Of a stretch of DNA of 64,000 nt, positions 54,739-62,746 are shown piece after piece. Positions within the stretch are counted from its first letter, which is position 1. Every line of letters starts with the position of its first letter. A program made the position numbers and the translations under genes. Source of the stretch: Deltaproteobacteria bacterium. Lineage in GTDB: Bacteria > UBA10199 > JADGCS01. The notes below the pieces were generated by a model. It was not told the origin of the DNA, did not search any database, and was given only the letters and a program-made list of their open reading frames with translations. The DNA lies in the NCBI GenBank assembly GCA_024233595.1, contig JACKPK010000001.1, positions 1-64,000 on the forward strand, written 5' to 3'.

Positions 54739-55149
54739 ATGAATTCCGTATTTACAAAAAAGCAAGAAAAGCAACTGCAAGAAATCGGCGTTAATGCCAT
54801 TTATCTTTTCGGTTCACGCGCCACAGGCCATGCCACGGAACTCTCTGACTACGATTACGCGATTCTCACAAAAGATTCGGGTCACTTTCGAGGAGATGAT
54901 TTATACAACAAACTGTACCCTATTCTTTGTGATGTTTCTCCTCGCACATTAAAAAACGACATCATTGACATCGTGTTTTTAAAAGACACTGGCTTAGAAT
55001 TACGCTTTCATGTGATCCGTTACGGTAAAGTACTTTATGATACTAATCCGTCAAATCGTCTTGACTTTGAAGCACAAACAACTTTGTTGTATTGTGATTT
55101 TAAACCCGTTTTAAATGAAATCGATCAAGCCATTTTGGATTCAATATGA
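54739..55149 (+). CDS. mntA: MntA-type nucleotidyltransferase antitoxin
   Basis: 136 residues. FGSRATGHATELSDYDYAIL has the GS-X10-DXD signature of minimal nucleotidyltransferases, and IIDIVFLKDTG supplies the third acidic position (DIV). In HepT/MntA systems this protein adds AMP to a tyrosine of the HEPN toxin and silences it. It overlaps the toxin gene by 4 bases (ATGA), with the antitoxin gene first. The intergenic DNA upstream (54645-54738) contains a TTTAGGGACTAGGAG piece of the CCCTAG-type repeat seen at 17.8 kb. Identity of the pair is secure; activity is inferred from the motifs. Confidence 0.86.
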   Translation: MNSVFTKKQEKQLQEIGVNAIYLFGSRATGHATELSDYDYAILTKDSGHFRGDDLYNKLYPILCDVSPRTLKNDIIDIVFLKDTGLELRFHVIRYGKVLYDTNPSNRLDFEAQTTLLYCDFKPVLNEIDQAILDSI

Positions 55150-55610
55150 TCAAAAAAACCAATGTCATAGAAAAAGAAGCTATTTTACCGAGAATATCCG
55201 GAATCCAGAAAAACTTGGCAAAGCTCGCCAAACTTTCTGAAGTTCCTCTGAGTGATTTTGTTGATTCCGACGAATATGATTTGGCTCAACATCATCTTCG
55301 TTTGGCTTTAGAAGGTGTGTTCCATATTAGCACTCATATATTATCGCGTATTCCTGGAGCTCGCGCTGTCGAATACAAAGAAATCGCAAGACGCATGGGA
55401 GAAGTTAAAATCGTTCCCAAAAAATTTGCAGAATCAAAATTAGTACCTATGGCGGGACTTCGTAACATTTTGGTTCATGCCTACTCCGAAATTGACGCAA
55501 CTAAATTTCATGAAATTATTTCTGAACACAGACCAGATATCGAAGAATTTTTGGGTTATATCAAAAAAGTCCTAAACAGCCCTGAAAAATGGGATTTGCA
55601 AATAAATTAA
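55146..55610 (+). CDS. hepT: HepT-type HEPN ribonuclease toxin
   Basis: 154 residues, all helical. MAGLRNILVHAYSEID contains the exact RX4HXY motif (Arg-Asn-Ile-Leu-Val-His-Ala-Tyr) that supplies the RNase Arg/His and the tyrosine target for AMPylation. QHHLRLALEGVFHISTHILS and YKEIARRMGEVKIVPKKFAE are the DUF86-typical helices. It is coupled to the MNT gene by a 4-base overlap. Expected to cleave RNA (possibly tRNA ends) when unmodified. Confidence 0.86.
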   Translation: MIKKTNVIEKEAILPRISGIQKNLAKLAKLSEVPLSDFVDSDEYDLAQHHLRLALEGVFHISTHILSRIPGARAVEYKEIARRMGEVKIVPKKFAESKLVPMAGLRNILVHAYSEIDATKFHEIISEHRPDIEEFLGYIKKVLNSPEKWDLQIN

Positions 55611-55645
55611 TAAATAGAATTGTAGAGGCAAAAAGATTTTTTGAC

Positions 55646-56713
55646 CTATCTTGTAAGGATATTTTCCAACAAAATCCGCGTTGGCTCATTGAGATTCAAT
55701 AACAAGGCGTCTTTTGGTTTTAACCACAAATAAGAAATGGCTTCGTCATTAAGCACGACCTTTGTCGACCTGCTTGTGGCGGTGTAATTGAACAAGAAAA
55801 AGTGACTGCCTGGAACATAGAATTCATCTGAGTCAATGCAGTCTTGCACCATCACCAAATCTTGCACACGAATATTCAACGCAGTTTCTTCTTTGATTTC
55901 TCGGATCACAGCCTCTTTGGCGCTTTCGCCCTTTTCGATTTTACCCCCCGGGATACCATACTTAAAACTCCATTTGTGGGTGAGGATCATGAGCACCTCA
56001 CCTTTTGGGTTAAAAATCAAAGCGCCCGAAGTGGCCACAGGGTAATCTTTTGGTGTTTTGGCGACTGGCTTTGTGTCTAAGATCTTTTTAAAAAACAAAG
56101 GCCAGTCTTTTTGATTTTGCCAAACAAAGTGAGGCCGGTGTTGCAAAAGCTGGTGATGATCGTGATACCCCGACAACACACAGCCTGTGAGTGTTCCCGC
56201 TTTATGCCCTGTGATCACATCGTGATCCATATCACCAATGTAAAGAGTCTGATGAGGCTTGCTTTTGAGTTCTTTTAAGAGCTTTGGCAAAACACGCCGT
56301 TTGTCAGAAGCCGAGCCAATGACGCGCACAAAATACTTTTGCCACCCCTGCTCTTTGACAAGCCTTTGCAGCAACTCTTCTTGCAGAGTTGATAAGATTG
56401 CCATTTTGATTTTGTGTTTGTGCAAAAGTTTTAAACTTTGCTCCACACCATCAAAAACGCGACTGCGTTTAGCGTGTTTAAAATAATGCCTGTAAAAAAC
56501 CTCATCGATTTTTTTTAACGACGCGCTAATGCCATAACGTTTGTAAAAAGGCAGAACGGGCACGCAAAAGTGCTTGCGGTAGTCCGCCAAACTCAAGCGC
56601 GGGCCACCAAGCTCCAAAACCGTGTCCCGTGTGGCCAAGTAGGATGGTCGCAGGTCTTCAAAGAGTGTCCCTGCCCAATCAAAGATCACAGAATTTATTT
56701 TGGGTGTTTCCAC
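55646..56713 (-). CDS. HAD phosphatase - Nudix hydrolase fusion
   Basis: 355 residues with two enzymes in one chain. Residues 1-215 are a HAD phosphatase of the PpaX/phosphonatase-like subgroup: SVIFDWAGTLFEDLRPSY (nucleophile DxxGT), AILSTLQEELLQRLVKEQGW (motif II), and TLYIGDMDHDVITGHKAGTL (motif IV). Residues 225-355 are a Nudix hydrolase with Nudix box GGKIEKGESAKEAVIREIKE, ETAL following (consensus GX5EX7REUXEEXGU with alanine for the final glycine). The linker KPVAKTPKDYPVATSGALI is short. Such a chain could hydrolyse a nucleoside-diphosphate derivative and then the sugar phosphate. It lies beside the HepT gene (convergent, 35 bases) and upstream of queD on the other side. Confidence 0.88.
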   Translation of the reverse strand: METPKINSVIFDWAGTLFEDLRPSYLATRDTVLELGGPRLSLADYRKHFCVPVLPFYKRYGISASLKKIDEVFYRHYFKHAKRSRVFDGVEQSLKLLHKHKIKMAILSTLQEELLQRLVKEQGWQKYFVRVIGSASDKRRVLPKLLKELKSKPHQTLYIGDMDHDVITGHKAGTLTGCVLSGYHDHHQLLQHRPHFVWQNQKDWPLFFKKILDTKPVAKTPKDYPVATSGALIFNPKGEVLMILTHKWSFKYGIPGGKIEKGESAKEAVIREIKEETALNIRVQDLVMVQDCIDSDEFYVPGSHFFLFNYTATSRSTKVVLNDEAISYLWLKPKDALLLNLNEPTRILLENILTR

Positions 56714-56750
56714 GAACTCAATTTGCTCCCTGATCCCCGGCCGCTTCCCC

Positions 56751-57158
56751 CTAGACTGCGGGATACTCTACACTGATCTCTGGCATTTCCCAAATGCGAA
56801 CTGTTTCTAAGGTCACACCAGCAGGGAAACGATCTTTTAATTCATTGTAAAGCCAGTAGGCGATTAACTCGCAAGTGGGTTGGTTCTTTTTAAAGAACTC
56901 AACGTGATGGTTTAGGCATTTGTGATCAAAGTTTTCATCCAAAAACGGACGCACAATGTCTTCAATAGCGTAACCGTTCATGAGCATGCAATCGCCTTCG
57001 GGAACATCGCCAATGAAGTTAAGGTCAATGGTCCATTGGTGACCGTGCAAATTGGCGCACTTGCCAAAAATCTCGAAGTTTTTTTCTTTAGACCATTCAT
57101 CGTTCCAAAGCTGATGAGCCGCTTCAACTTTATAAGAACATTTTAAACGAACTTTCAT
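56751..57158 (-). CDS. queD: 6-carboxy-tetrahydropterin synthase
   Basis: 135 residues. YKVEAAHQLWND and GKCANLHGHQWTIDLNF give the zinc histidines and the catalytic cysteine (CxxxHGH), and LMNGYAIEDIVRPFLDENFD with LNHHVEF follow. Converts dihydroneopterin triphosphate toward 7-carboxy-7-deazaguanine in queuosine synthesis. It lies downstream of folE with 22 bases between. PTPS family members can also make 6-pyruvoyl-tetrahydropterin, but the CxxxHGH pattern and adjacency to queE favour QueD. Confidence 0.92.
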   Translation of the reverse strand: MKVRLKCSYKVEAAHQLWNDEWSKEKNFEIFGKCANLHGHQWTIDLNFIGDVPEGDCMLMNGYAIEDIVRPFLDENFDHKCLNHHVEFFKKNQPTCELIAYWLYNELKDRFPAGVTLETVRIWEMPEISVEYPAV

Positions 57159-57180
57159 TTTTTCTTCCTTTTTTAAAAAA

Positions 57181-57762
57181 CTAAAACGAATTTTTCACAA
57201 AATCCATGAACTCACTGCGCGTGGCGAGCTCATTTTTAAAACAACCTGTCATGGCAGAGGTGATCATGGTGGATTGACGCTTTTCGACACCACGCATCTG
57301 CATGCAAAGGTGTTGCGCCTGCATTGCCACAGCAACACCTTGCGGGGCCAAACATTTTTCTAAGGTTTCAGCCACCTGATTGGTCAAACGCTCTTGCACT
57401 TGCAAACGGCGCGCGTAGATTTCGACCAAGCGTGCGATTTTAGACAAGCCAATGATTTTACCATTGGGAATGTAAGCCACATGCGCTTTGCCAAAAAAAG
57501 GCAGCAAATGATGCTCGCACAGCGAGTAAAACTCGATGTCTTTCACAATCACCATTTCGTCGACTTCCTCGTGAAACACAGCGTTGTTAATGACTTTCTC
57601 GGGATCTTCCTCGTAACCTTTGGTCAAATAAGCCATGGCCTTGGTGAAACGGTGTGGGGTTTTTAAAAGCCCTTCGCGTTCTGGATCTTCCCCAATGTAA
57701 TTCAAAACCATTTTAACCGCGTGCTCGGTTTCTTGTTTTTTTTCTTCGCAGTTTCTTGTCAT
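57181..57762 (-). CDS. folE: GTP cyclohydrolase I
   Basis: 193 residues. The zinc ligands are in FYSLCEHHLLPFFGKAHVAY and VAMQAQHLCMQMRGVEKRQS, and GLSKIARLVEIYARRLQVQE and TSAMTGCFK are conserved. It makes dihydroneopterin triphosphate from GTP, feeding both folate (folB) and queuosine (queD, queE), which are its direct neighbours. Length is normal; it starts after a 15-base gap from queE. Confidence 0.97.
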   Translation of the reverse strand: MTRNCEEKKQETEHAVKMVLNYIGEDPEREGLLKTPHRFTKAMAYLTKGYEEDPEKVINNAVFHEEVDEMVIVKDIEFYSLCEHHLLPFFGKAHVAYIPNGKIIGLSKIARLVEIYARRLQVQERLTNQVAETLEKCLAPQGVAVAMQAQHLCMQMRGVEKRQSTMITSAMTGCFKNELATRSEFMDFVKNSF

Positions 57763-57776
57763 GTGCTTGTCCTTTT

Positions 57777-58430
57777 TTAAACCCCGTGTTCCACACCCGG
57801 CCAGATGAGTTTATGCAGTTGCACCTGCTGCCGGATTTTTAATCCTGATTCTAAAATTTTTTCGGCCATTGTTGGCAACAACTCGTGCTTGGTTGGCGAA
57901 ATGCTAACATGGGCTTTTTGCTCCAACTGATACTTTTGCACCGTCTCTATGGCCCAATCGATGTCGTCGCTATTTTGCACGACAAATTTAATTTCATCTT
58001 GCGGCAATATAAAATTGAGATTGTTATAATTGTTTCTTTCGCATTCGCCACTAGAAGGTGTTTTTAAATCCATGACCTTCACCACCTCTTTGGGAACCTT
58101 TTCCAAAGAGCGATTGCCGCCTGTTTCGACCGCAACATGATAACCTTCTTGCAACAGAGCCGACATCAACAAAGTGGCATTGTCTTGCAAAAGTGGTTCG
58201 CCTCCTGTGACCAAAACATTACGACAAGGGTACTCTTTGATGCTTTCTAGTATTTGAGCGATGGACTTTTTTTGCCCTTCGTAAAAAGCAAACTCACTAT
58301 CGCAATACGTGCAGCGTTGATGACACCCTGTGAGACGAATAAAAACACAAGGGAGTCCTGCTAAATAGGATTCGCCTTGAATCGAATAAAAAATCTCGTT
58401 GATGGTGAGTTTTTTTTGCAGATCAAGCAC
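57777..58430 (-). CDS. queE: 7-carboxy-7-deazaguanine synthase
   Basis: About 217 residues from GTG 58430 (VLDLQKKLTINEIFYSIQGE); a longer frame to 58472 would overlap folB more and adds a basic leader that family members lack. LTGCHQRCTYCDSEFAF is the radical SAM CxxxCxxC cluster motif, VLVTGGEPLLQ the GGE SAM-binding motif, and VAVETGGNRSLE and VKVMDLKTPSSGE follow. It contracts 6-carboxytetrahydropterin to 7-carboxy-7-deazaguanine. The start GTG overlaps the folB stop (GTGCTTGA) by 8 bases. Confidence 0.9.
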   Translation of the reverse strand: MLDLQKKLTINEIFYSIQGESYLAGLPCVFIRLTGCHQRCTYCDSEFAFYEGQKKSIAQILESIKEYPCRNVLVTGGEPLLQDNATLLMSALLQEGYHVAVETGGNRSLEKVPKEVVKVMDLKTPSSGECERNNYNNLNFILPQDEIKFVVQNSDDIDWAIETVQKYQLEQKAHVSISPTKHELLPTMAEKILESGLKIRQQVQLHKLIWPGVEHGV

Positions 58431-59145
58431 CCAGGATCCCCGCTTTTTCTTGTGCTTTGTCTTTAGAAACAACGCGCCCTCGTAACACTCTTAAAAACAC
58501 AACCGGCGCATCGCCTTTGTTTTGATAAACAGTGGTTTCGCTGCTTTTGACCACACGGCTTTTGCCTGATTCCAAAATTAAATTCTGACCTTCGCAAGCG
58601 GTTAACAAACCCTGATTCACAAAATAATCTTCGCAATGGTCTGCCTCTGTTGCCGTGATTTCTAAACTGGCCCCCGGCAACACCGAGAACAACCACAGGC
58701 TAGAGTCTTTATTTTGCAAAAGCACCTCTTTGTGTCCCCAGCTTTGGATATCGCGCAAAAAATTAACTTCGTTACTGCGCAAAGACACACCCACAACAGC
58801 TTTGGCATCTGCGGACAAAGGGACTTTTTTAATGATTTGAATGGACCCCTCTGTGAATACAAAAGACTCTGCTTCGCTGTTCCAAGAACGCAACACGCAT
58901 TTGAGCAAGGTTTGTGAAGCCAGTTCCAAAAGTTGAAATTTTAAATTCTTTAGTAGGAAGTCGATCTGACTGGCAATGAGTCGGTAATCGATTGTTTGTT
59001 GTAATTCGTCTGATTCGTAATGACCAGTATCGTTAGCCAAAAGCTTTAGGTTAACACGCAGCGATTGCTCTTGGCGTCGTTCCCAATCCAAACAACCAAT
59101 CACGCAACTGACATCATGATCACGAATTTCTATTGTGGTTTGCAA
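58423..59145 (-). CDS. folB: Dihydroneopterin aldolase fused to a cupin-like domain
   Basis: About 240 residues from TTG 59145, chosen because AAGGAAG lies 6 bases upstream and 14 bases after the preceding stop. The longer frame to 59277 runs inside the upstream gene. Residues 1-115 are FolB-like: TTIEIRDHDVSCVIGCLDWE, TIDYRLIASQIDFLLKNLKF, LLELASQTLLKCVL and IQIIKKVPLSADAKAVVGVS. Residues 120-235 add a small beta domain (LLQNKDSSLWLFSVLPGASL, TTVYQNKGDAPVVFLRVLRG) that looks like a cupin fold. FolB normally ends at ~120 residues, so the fusion is unusual. It completes the pterin cluster folE-queD-queE-folB. Confidence 0.8.
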   Translation of the reverse strand: MQTTIEIRDHDVSCVIGCLDWERRQEQSLRVNLKLLANDTGHYESDELQQTIDYRLIASQIDFLLKNLKFQLLELASQTLLKCVLRSWNSEAESFVFTEGSIQIIKKVPLSADAKAVVGVSLRSNEVNFLRDIQSWGHKEVLLQNKDSSLWLFSVLPGASLEITATEADHCEDYFVNQGLLTACEGQNLILESGKSRVVKSSETTVYQNKGDAPVVFLRVLRGRVVSKDKAQEKAGILGA

Positions 59146-59159
59146 AGCAGCTTCCTTTA

Positions 59160-59600
59160 TTAGTGAACTGTGGTGACTTCTTCCAGGATCTCGCGCGTGA
59201 ATAAACTTTTGCGCCCCGAGTAACCAGAGTCGATGTCGTGCCAAAAAGCCACTTCGCTTTCGCCAAGCTTCCAACACAAGAACACATCGCGGCCATCGAC
59301 TTTGGCAAAAAAATCAACCAGACCCATTTGCAAGTCCTTCACCAAAATGCCTTTGTCTTGGATGTCTTCTAAGATGTCGTTGATTTGATCACCCAAATCC
59401 TCAAGACGCTGGCGAATTTGTTGCTGCTCTTCGGGCAAATGCTCTGCCGAAAATAAAAGATCGAGATCAACGCCCTTTTTTTCGAGCTGTGCCATGATCT
59501 CTTCCATTTCGCTTTTGATCTCTTGAACAAGAGTCAAGCGGTCTTGCAAATAAGGAAGCATGGCGTTGGCTGACTCAAATGTGAAATAAATTTTTTCCAT
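59160..59600 (-). CDS. DUF2203 family protein
   Basis: 146 residues from ATG 59600 (MEKIYFTFESANAMLPYLQD), preceded by TAGGTG. Longer frames start in DNA that belongs to the divergent promoter. FTFESANAMLPYLQDRLTLV, a helical coiled part (about 20-75), then LGDQINDILEDIQDKGILVK, GLVDFFAKVDGRDVFLCWKL and FWHDIDSGYSGRKSL match the small cytosolic DUF2203 family, whose function is unknown. It is the first gene of the minus-strand set leading into folB, queE, folE and queD. Confidence 0.85.
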   Translation of the reverse strand: MEKIYFTFESANAMLPYLQDRLTLVQEIKSEMEEIMAQLEKKGVDLDLLFSAEHLPEEQQQIRQRLEDLGDQINDILEDIQDKGILVKDLQMGLVDFFAKVDGRDVFLCWKLGESEVAFWHDIDSGYSGRKSLFTREILEEVTTVH

Positions 59601-59698
59601 AATACACCTACTGAGGGGCCTTTTTAGGAAATCCAACAACATTTGACAAGACAGACAGGGCAAGTTTTGATAAGAATTTCGCCAATAACGGGGGATTT

Positions 59699-61498
59699 TT
59701 GCACGAACACTTACTTTTACAACTATCTGGAATCATTTGTGTTGGTGTGGCCACAGCCTGGCTGGCGTGGCGCACAAATCTGCCTTCTATTTTATTGCTC
59801 ATTTTAGCGGGCATCATCGCGGGGCCTATCACCGGCTGGCTAGATGTCGACGGCATTTTTGGAGAGCTCCTGAGCCCTCTTGTGTCTATGTCGGTGGCCA
59901 TTATTCTTTTTGAAGGCGGGCTCACACTCAATATATCGGATCTCAAAAAAATCGGCACCGTTGTGCGCAACATGCTGACCCTGGGCGTGCTGGTCACCTG
60001 GGTGCTCACCACTTTAGCCTCACATTATTTTTTAGAAATTGGTTGGTCGCTTTCCACACTGATTGGCGCCATTCTTGTTGTGACAGGCCCCACTGTGATT
60101 GGCCCTTTGCTCAAACAGATCCGCCCTGTTGGTTCTGTTGCTACAGTTTTGCGTTGGGAAGGCATTGTCATTGATCCCATTGGCGTTATGCTTGCGGTTT
60201 TGGTGTTCGAGGTCATCCTGATCCGCAATCCCTTAGAGGTGCCTTTCTTAACCGCACTGACTGTTCTCAAAACAGCTTTCTTTGGTGGTGGTATTGGTTT
60301 TTTAATGGGCTGGCTCCTCATCAAAACTTACAAACGCAACTTGGTGCCGCATTATCTACAAAACGCCTTCACGCTCATGGCTGTCATTGGTTCTTTTTTA
60401 GCGGCTGATCTTTTTCAGCAAGAAGCGGGCCTGCTCACAGTCACCGTCATGGGTGTGATGATGGCCAGTCAAAAAGAAGTCAGTATCGAACACATTGTCG
60501 AGTTCAAAGAGAATCTGCAACTCTTGCTCATCCCTAGTTTGTTCATCATCCTGGCCTCTCGCTTGGAACTCTCTGACATCAATAATTTTCACATGAACAG
60601 TCTCAAATTCATTGGGGCGCTCATTCTGGTCATACGCCCTGCCTCAGTGATCCTTTCCTCTTTTGGCAGTGGTCTTAATTGGAAAGAACGTTTGTTCTTA
60701 TGTTGGATGGCGCCGCGTGGGATTGTGGCCGCGGCCATGGCCTCGGTCATCACGATCGAGCTCACGCAATTTGGATTTGCTGGCGCGGAACTTTTGGTGC
60801 CCACTGTGTTTTGGGCCATTTTAGGAACTGTTGCTGTTTATGGTTTAACGGCCGGCCCTTTGGCTTATTTGCTAAAGCTGGCAGACCCCAACCCGCAAGG
60901 CATGTTGATTGTGGGTGGGCATGACTGGGCACAGGCCATCGCTAAATTTTTAAAAGACCAAGGCATCAAAAGTTTTATTGTCGACACCAATATGGAAAAC
61001 ATTCACCGCGCGCACGCCAATGGCTTGAGTGCGATCAAGCTCAACATTTTGGCAGAAGCTTCCGCGGAAGAACTTGATTTAAACGGCATTGGTCGACTCA
61101 TTGCGATCACCCCAAACGAACAGGTCAATGCCATGGCTGCCATGCGCTTTGCGCCTTTCTTTGGAAAAAACAAAGTGTTTCAGCTGTCCACGGAACATCG
61201 CAAATCCACTTTTCAAAAAGAGATCTCCGAAAAACTACGCGGCCGCATTTTGTTCAGCTCAGGCATGACCTTCCAATTCATCAGCGAAAAACTCGAAAAC
61301 AAAGGCCAGTTTGACATCATCGAAATCACCGAAGACGATCAAAACGTGCTGGCCACACCGCAATCAGGCAAAGTGGTGATCCCGCTCATTGCCATCACGC
61401 CATCAAAAGGTGTTAAGGTGTTTGCGGCAGACAATGCGCCCAATTTAAAAAAAGGCGACCGACTGCTCGTATTAGAATCCAAACAAGAAGAGATTTGA
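59699..61498 (+). CDS. Cation:proton antiporter with TrkA-N domain
   Basis: 599 residues, TTG start at 59699 with GGGGGA 4 bases upstream. A dozen membrane helices (residues 1-390) with TNLPSILLLILAGIIAGPIT, FEGGLTLNISDLKKIG and GPTVIGPLLKQIRPV are the CPA-type antiporter core, including the GPT/FEGGL motifs. Residues 400-490 are a RCK/TrkA-N fold (GMLIVGGHDWAQAIAKFLKD, FIVDTNMENIHRAHANG), and the final ~90 residues a smaller regulatory part. NhaP/RosB/KefC-like; it exchanges Na+ or K+ for protons. The ion cannot be decided by eye. Confidence 0.9.
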   Translation: MHEHLLLQLSGIICVGVATAWLAWRTNLPSILLLILAGIIAGPITGWLDVDGIFGELLSPLVSMSVAIILFEGGLTLNISDLKKIGTVVRNMLTLGVLVTWVLTTLASHYFLEIGWSLSTLIGAILVVTGPTVIGPLLKQIRPVGSVATVLRWEGIVIDPIGVMLAVLVFEVILIRNPLEVPFLTALTVLKTAFFGGGIGFLMGWLLIKTYKRNLVPHYLQNAFTLMAVIGSFLAADLFQQEAGLLTVTVMGVMMASQKEVSIEHIVEFKENLQLLLIPSLFIILASRLELSDINNFHMNSLKFIGALILVIRPASVILSSFGSGLNWKERLFLCWMAPRGIVAAAMASVITIELTQFGFAGAELLVPTVFWAILGTVAVYGLTAGPLAYLLKLADPNPQGMLIVGGHDWAQAIAKFLKDQGIKSFIVDTNMENIHRAHANGLSAIKLNILAEASAEELDLNGIGRLIAITPNEQVNAMAAMRFAPFFGKNKVFQLSTEHRKSTFQKEISEKLRGRILFSSGMTFQFISEKLENKGQFDIIEITEDDQNVLATPQSGKVVIPLIAITPSKGVKVFAADNAPNLKKGDRLLVLESKQEEI

Positions 61499-61587
61499 TT
61501 TCCCCTAAACCTCTTTTGATCCTTGATTCTCCTGGACGGTGTGATAATCCTGACTCGGTTTAATCGTTTTTATTTTCAGGAACACAT

Positions 61588-62715
61588 ATGAAATACCGCC
61601 TCATGGCCCCCGGGCCCACTCCCATTCCAGAAGAAGTCCTCACCGAAATGGCCAAACCCATTAAGCACCACCGCACACCGTGGTTCGAAGGCATCGTCAA
61701 AGACGTGCAAGCCGGTTTAAAATGGCTCTTTCAAACACAAAACGACATCATTGTTTTGGCTTCATCAGGCTCTGGTGCCATGGAAGCCAGCATCATCAAT
61801 GTTTGCCAAAAAGACGACCGCATTCTTGTTGTTAACGGCGGTAAATTTGGCGAGCGTTTTGGTAAAATTGCAAAAGGCCACGGCATAAGCGCCGAGCTCA
61901 TCGATGTCGAGTGGGGTCAAGCGGTCGATGTGAACATCATCAAAGAAAAACTCGCGCAAAATGATTACCGTGCTGTTTGCGTGCAAGCCTCGGAAACATC
62001 CACTGGCGTGGGTCATCCCATTCAAGAAATCGCCAAACTCACCAAAGATTTACCAGGCACCGCACTCATTGTCGATGGCATCACCGCTTTGGGAGTCATT
62101 GATTTACCCGTCGACAAATGGGGAATCGATTTTCTCATTGGTGGTTCGCAAAAAGCCCTCATGCTGCCCCCAGGCTTAGCCTGCTTAAGCGTGTCGGAAA
62201 AAGCCTGGAAGCTCATTGAGCAATCCAACACACCTAAGTTTTATTTTAACCTGCAAGCCGAGCGCAAAGCTGTTCATCAAAACACCACAGCCTGGACACC
62301 AACCGTGTCTTTGTTTGTAGGGCTCAAAAAAGTTTTGGAACTCATGCAAGCCGAAGGCCTACAAGAAATGTTCACGCGTCACCAACAATTAGCCGATGGC
62401 ATCCGCAAAGCAGCACTAGCCAGCGAGCTCAAGTTGCTCGCTCCCGATGCCCCTTCTAACGCGGTCACCGCTATTTATTCCCCTGACGGCATCGACTCTG
62501 GCAAAATCGTCAAACGCCTGCGCGATGATTTTAACATGACCATCGCCAATGGCCAGGATCACCTCAAAGGCAAGATCTTCCGCATTGGCCACCTTGGTTA
62601 TTACGATCTATTCGACATGATCACCGTTTGGTCCGCCGTAGAAAAAACACTTGCTGATTTGGGGCATTCTTTGCAGCTTGGGCAAGGCGTTGCCGCCATC
62701 ATGAATCAGCTCTAG
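61588..62715 (+). CDS. Class V aminotransferase (alanine-glyoxylate / serine-pyruvate type)
   Basis: 375 residues. MAPGPTPIPEEVLTEMAKPI is typical of the alanine-glyoxylate/serine-pyruvate group, SSGSGAMEASIINVC binds the PLP phosphate, IVDGITALGVIDLPVDKWGI holds the cofactor aspartate, and LIGGSQKALMLPPGLACLSV the Schiff-base lysine. FRIGHLGYYDLFDMI has the substrate arginine. It lies 31 bases upstream of serA, a pairing known from several lineages, where such an enzyme may serve as a phosphoserine or serine aminotransferase. Exact substrate is inferred only. Confidence 0.9.
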   Translation: MKYRLMAPGPTPIPEEVLTEMAKPIKHHRTPWFEGIVKDVQAGLKWLFQTQNDIIVLASSGSGAMEASIINVCQKDDRILVVNGGKFGERFGKIAKGHGISAELIDVEWGQAVDVNIIKEKLAQNDYRAVCVQASETSTGVGHPIQEIAKLTKDLPGTALIVDGITALGVIDLPVDKWGIDFLIGGSQKALMLPPGLACLSVSEKAWKLIEQSNTPKFYFNLQAERKAVHQNTTAWTPTVSLFVGLKKVLELMQAEGLQEMFTRHQQLADGIRKAALASELKLLAPDAPSNAVTAIYSPDGIDSGKIVKRLRDDFNMTIANGQDHLKGKIFRIGHLGYYDLFDMITVWSAVEKTLADLGHSLQLGQGVAAIMNQL

Positions 62716-62746
62716 CAACGATTTAAAATATAAGGACAAGCATTTA

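Noticed and set aside
58428..58472. Longer QueE N-terminus with basic leader
   Set aside because: Overlaps folB further and is not family-like; GTG 58430 fits spacing and homology better.
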